DNA of 64,000 nt from Croceibacterium mercuriale. Lineage in GTDB: Bacteria; Pseudomonadota; Alphaproteobacteria; Sphingomonadales; Sphingomonadaceae. Position 1 is the first letter of the stretch, and every line of letters begins with the position of its first letter. Positions 61,775 through 64,000 of this stretch are shown here, piece by piece. The position numbers were made by a program, and so were the translations under genes. A model generated the notes under the pieces. It worked only from the letters and a program-made list of their open reading frames with translations, did not search any database and was not told the DNA's origin. The DNA is taken from contig NZ_JTDN01000002.1 in NCBI RefSeq assembly GCF_000802385.1, positions 372,001 through 436,000 on the forward strand, read 5' to 3'.

Positions 61775-64000
61775 ATGCCTAGTTTCGCCCAGAACCTCGA
61801 GAAGACCCTTCACACGGCGCTGCAGAACGCGACCGAGCGGAGCCATGAATATGCGACGCTGGAACACCTGCTGCTCGCACTGGTGAACGACCCGGAAGCA
61901 TCGGAGGTGATGCGGGCCTGCGGCGTGGAGCTGGGCGAGCTGGGCAATGTGGTGCGCCAGTACCTGGACCAGGAATATCAGAGCCTGAAGACGGAGGACG
62001 ACGCCGACCCGCAGCCGACCGCCGGGTTCCAGCGGGTGATCCAGCGCGCGATCCTGCATGTGCAGTCCAGCGGCAAGGATGTCGTGACCGGCGCCAACGT
62101 GCTGGTCGCGCTGTTCTCCGAACGGGACAGCTACGCCGTGTATTTCCTGCAGCAGCAGGACATGAGCCGGCTGGATGCGGTCAGCTTCATCAGCCACGGC
62201 ATCGGCAAGGGCGGCAAGCCGGTCGAAGGCCGCCAGCCGACCGGCACCGGGCAGGAGCGTGATGCCAAGGGCGAGGAGAAGCCGGAAAAGAACAAGAAGG
62301 AATCCGCGCTCGACCAGTTCACCGTCAACCTCAACAAGAAGGCGCTGGACGGCAAGGTCGACCCGCTGATCGGACGCGGGCCCGAAGTGGACCGCACGAT
62401 CCAGATCCTGTGCCGCCGGTCCAAGAACAACCCGCTGTATGTGGGCGATCCCGGCGTGGGCAAGACCGCCATCGCCGAAGGTCTGGCGCGCAAGATCGTG
62501 GAGGGCGAGGTGCCCGAGGTGCTGCAGGACGCGGTCATCTACAGCCTGGACATGGGCGCGCTGCTGGCCGGCACGCGGTACCGCGGCGATTTCGAGGAGC
62601 GGCTGAAGCAGGTCGTGTCCGAGCTGGAGAAGATGCCGGAAGCGGTGCTGTTCATCGACGAGATCCACACGGTGATCGGCGCGGGCGCGACCAGCGGCGG
62701 GGCGATGGATGCGTCCAACCTGCTGAAGCCGGCGCTGTCCAGCGGCGCGATCCGCTGCATCGGGTCGACCACCTACAAGGAGTTCCGCAACCACTTCGAG
62801 AAGGATCGTGCGCTGCTGCGCAGGTTCCAGAAGATCGACGTGAACGAGCCGAGCGTGGAGGACACGATCAAGATCCTGCGCGGCCTGCGGTCCGCGTTCG
62901 AGGAGCACCACAAGGTCAAGTACACGCCCGATGCGATCAAGACCGCGGTGGAAATGAGTGCCCGCTACATCAACGACCGCAAGCTGCCGGACAAGGCGAT
63001 CGACGTGATCGACGAGGTCGGCGCCATGCAGATGCTGGTGCCGCCCAGCCGCCGCCGGCGCACGATCACCGCCAAGGAGATCGAGAAGGTCATCGCCACC
63101 ATGGCGCGGATCCCGGCCAAGTCCGTCAGTTCCGACGACAAGGCCGTGCTCGCCAGCCTGGACAAGGACCTGAAGCGGGTGGTGTTCGGGCAGGACAAGG
63201 CGATCGACGTGCTTGCCACCGCCATGAAGCTGTCCCGTGCGGGCCTGCGCGATGCGGACAAGCCGATCGGCTCCTTCCTGTTCTCCGGCCCCACGGGCGT
63301 CGGCAAGACGGAGGTCGCGCGCCAGCTGGCCAATGTCATGGGGATCGAGCTGAAGCGGTTCGACATGTCCGAATATATGGAGCGGCACTCGGTCAGCCGG
63401 CTGATCGGTGCCCCTCCGGGTTATGTCGGCTATGACCAGGGCGGGCTGCTGACCGATGCCATCGACCAGCATCCGCATTGCGTGCTGCTGCTGGACGAGA
63501 TCGAGAAGGCGCATCCCGACCTGTTCAACATCCTGCTGCAGGTGATGGATAATGGCCGGCTGACCGATCATCACGGCAAGACGGTGGATTTCCGCAATGT
63601 CGTGCTGATCATGACCACCAATGCCGGTGCCGCCGATGCGGCCAGGCAGGGGATCGGCTTCGGCGCCGGCACCCGGGTGGAGGCGGCGGAAGAGGCGGTG
63701 AAGAAGATGTTCGCCCCCGAATTCCGCAACCGGCTGGATGCGATCGTACCGTTCGATTACCTGGAGCGGGAGACCGTCAGCCGCGTGGTCGACAAGAACA
63801 TCCTGCAGCTGGAACTGCAGCTGACCGACCAGAACGTGCATATTCAGTTCGACACCGATGCGCGCGAATGGCTGGCGATCAAGGGCTACGACAAGCTGAT
63901 GGGTGCACGGCCCATGGCCCGGCTGATCCAGGACAAGGTGAAGCAGCCGCTGGCGGAGGAGCTGCTGTTCGGCAAGCTGGCCAGCGGGGGCGAGGTGCAT
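61775..64000 (+). CDS. clpA: ATP-dependent Clp protease ATP-binding subunit ClpA (3' end cut by window)
   Basis: 742 codons of ClpA are present, the end lying beyond the window. The N-domain 'FAQNLEKTLHTALQNATERSHEYATLEHLLLALVND' is diagnostic of ClpA. The first AAA+ module has Walker A 'VGDPGVGKTAIAEG' and Walker B 'VLFIDEIHTVIGAG'; the second has 'FSGPTGVGKTEVARQLA' and 'CVLLLDEIEKAHPDLFNILLQVMDNG'. ClpA unfolds substrates for ClpP. The adaptor gene clpS, usually directly upstream, is not in the 195 bases before it. The frame is open through base 64000. Confidence 0.96.
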   Translation, partial: MPSFAQNLEKTLHTALQNATERSHEYATLEHLLLALVNDPEASEVMRACGVELGELGNVVRQYLDQEYQSLKTEDDADPQPTAGFQRVIQRAILHVQSSGKDVVTGANVLVALFSERDSYAVYFLQQQDMSRLDAVSFISHGIGKGGKPVEGRQPTGTGQERDAKGEEKPEKNKKESALDQFTVNLNKKALDGKVDPLIGRGPEVDRTIQILCRRSKNNPLYVGDPGVGKTAIAEGLARKIVEGEVPEVLQDAVIYSLDMGALLAGTRYRGDFEERLKQVVSELEKMPEAVLFIDEIHTVIGAGATSGGAMDASNLLKPALSSGAIRCIGSTTYKEFRNHFEKDRALLRRFQKIDVNEPSVEDTIKILRGLRSAFEEHHKVKYTPDAIKTAVEMSARYINDRKLPDKAIDVIDEVGAMQMLVPPSRRRRTITAKEIEKVIATMARIPAKSVSSDDKAVLASLDKDLKRVVFGQDKAIDVLATAMKLSRAGLRDADKPIGSFLFSGPTGVGKTEVARQLANVMGIELKRFDMSEYMERHSVSRLIGAPPGYVGYDQGGLLTDAIDQHPHCVLLLDEIEKAHPDLFNILLQVMDNGRLTDHHGKTVDFRNVVLIMTTNAGAADAARQGIGFGAGTRVEAAEEAVKKMFAPEFRNRLDAIVPFDYLERETVSRVVDKNILQLELQLTDQNVHIQFDTDAREWLAIKGYDKLMGARPMARLIQDKVKQPLAEELLFGKLASGGEVH

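Noticed and set aside
61579-61782. A 67-residue frame between DUF1192 and clpA.
   Set aside because: Arg/Pro/His-rich with no domain and no ribosome-binding site; it also overlaps the clpA start.
61640-64000. A 786-residue minus-strand open frame over the 3' end of the window.
   Set aside because: It is antisense to clpA, whose plus-strand frame has all AAA+ motifs; long antisense frames are expected at this GC content.

Overview
The window is high-GC, gene-dense chromosomal DNA from an alphaproteobacterium, most likely of the order Sphingomonadales (Erythrobacter/Sphingomonas type). The evidence is a set of alphaproteobacterial markers (SciP/DUF1153, TrcR/DUF1013, DUF1192, DUF3035), Sphingomonadales-style gene content, and one copy of a dispersed repeat of the 'CTTCAACAGGCTCA' type common in this group. 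No rRNA, phage, insertion sequence or CRISPR array is visible. One tRNA gene (Thr-GGT) is present. No gene-free stretch exceeds about 260 bases. Genes at both window edges are cut: an SDR-type gene lacks its 5' end and clpA lacks its 3' end.

Layout. 1-5.0 kb: SDR enzyme, EamA exporter, threonine aldolase, a small GNAT protein and a YdbS/YdbT PH-domain membrane pair. 5.1-11.8 kb: a complete tripartite RND efflux operon (adaptor, pump, outer-membrane factor) below its TetR regulator. 11.9-16.7 kb: tRNA-Thr, then a tightly packed run gpmA-purE-purK-folA-ribF-TSUP transporter. 16.7-20.7 kb: a 30-residue membrane peptide, exported msrA, a Fur/Zur regulator, dxs and a secreted helical protein. 20.7-26.8 kb: DnaJ-type co-chaperone, pdxH, PhzF-like isomerase, serine hydrolase with a divergent partner ORF, mnmA, sciP, GlsB/YeaQ protein. 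27-33.6 kb: a second RND adaptor/pump pair whose pump carries an unusual membrane insertion, a DUF445 protein and a GNAT. 33.6-36.5 kb: two paralogous secreted TonB_C-like proteins, one frameshifted, and an HTH protein with a repeat in its 3' end. 36.7-50.2 kb: housekeeping genes (ugd, etfBA, sucC, cysQ-like, ileS-lspA-DUF3035, CorC-type protein, OmpA lipoprotein, purH). 50.2-57.3 kb: heparinase II/III-like protein, rpe, three glycosyltransferases (one fused to a methyltransferase) and a DUF2141 protein. 57.4-64 kb: trcR, a glycosyltransferase/metallophosphoesterase pair resembling the agt-plcP lipid-remodelling pair, a quinone oxidoreductase, DUF1192 and clpA.

The most interesting signal is a 22-bp palindrome (arms TTCYATAM and GTATGKAA around six bases) found three times: upstream of the RND efflux operon, over the start codon of its TetR regulator, and, as a perfect palindrome between a TTGACA -35 and the probable -10, upstream of the 30-residue peptide and exported MsrA. 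The TetR protein has a cluster of three cysteines in its ligand domain. I infer a small regulon linking envelope methionine repair and drug/electrophile efflux under a possibly redox-sensing TetR repressor. Other leads are a phosphate-limitation lipid-remodelling pair with Pho-box-like repeats, CtrA half-sites before sciP, a stand-alone version of the cysteine-containing N-terminal segment of a serine hydrolase family, and a patch of foreign codon use inside ileS.
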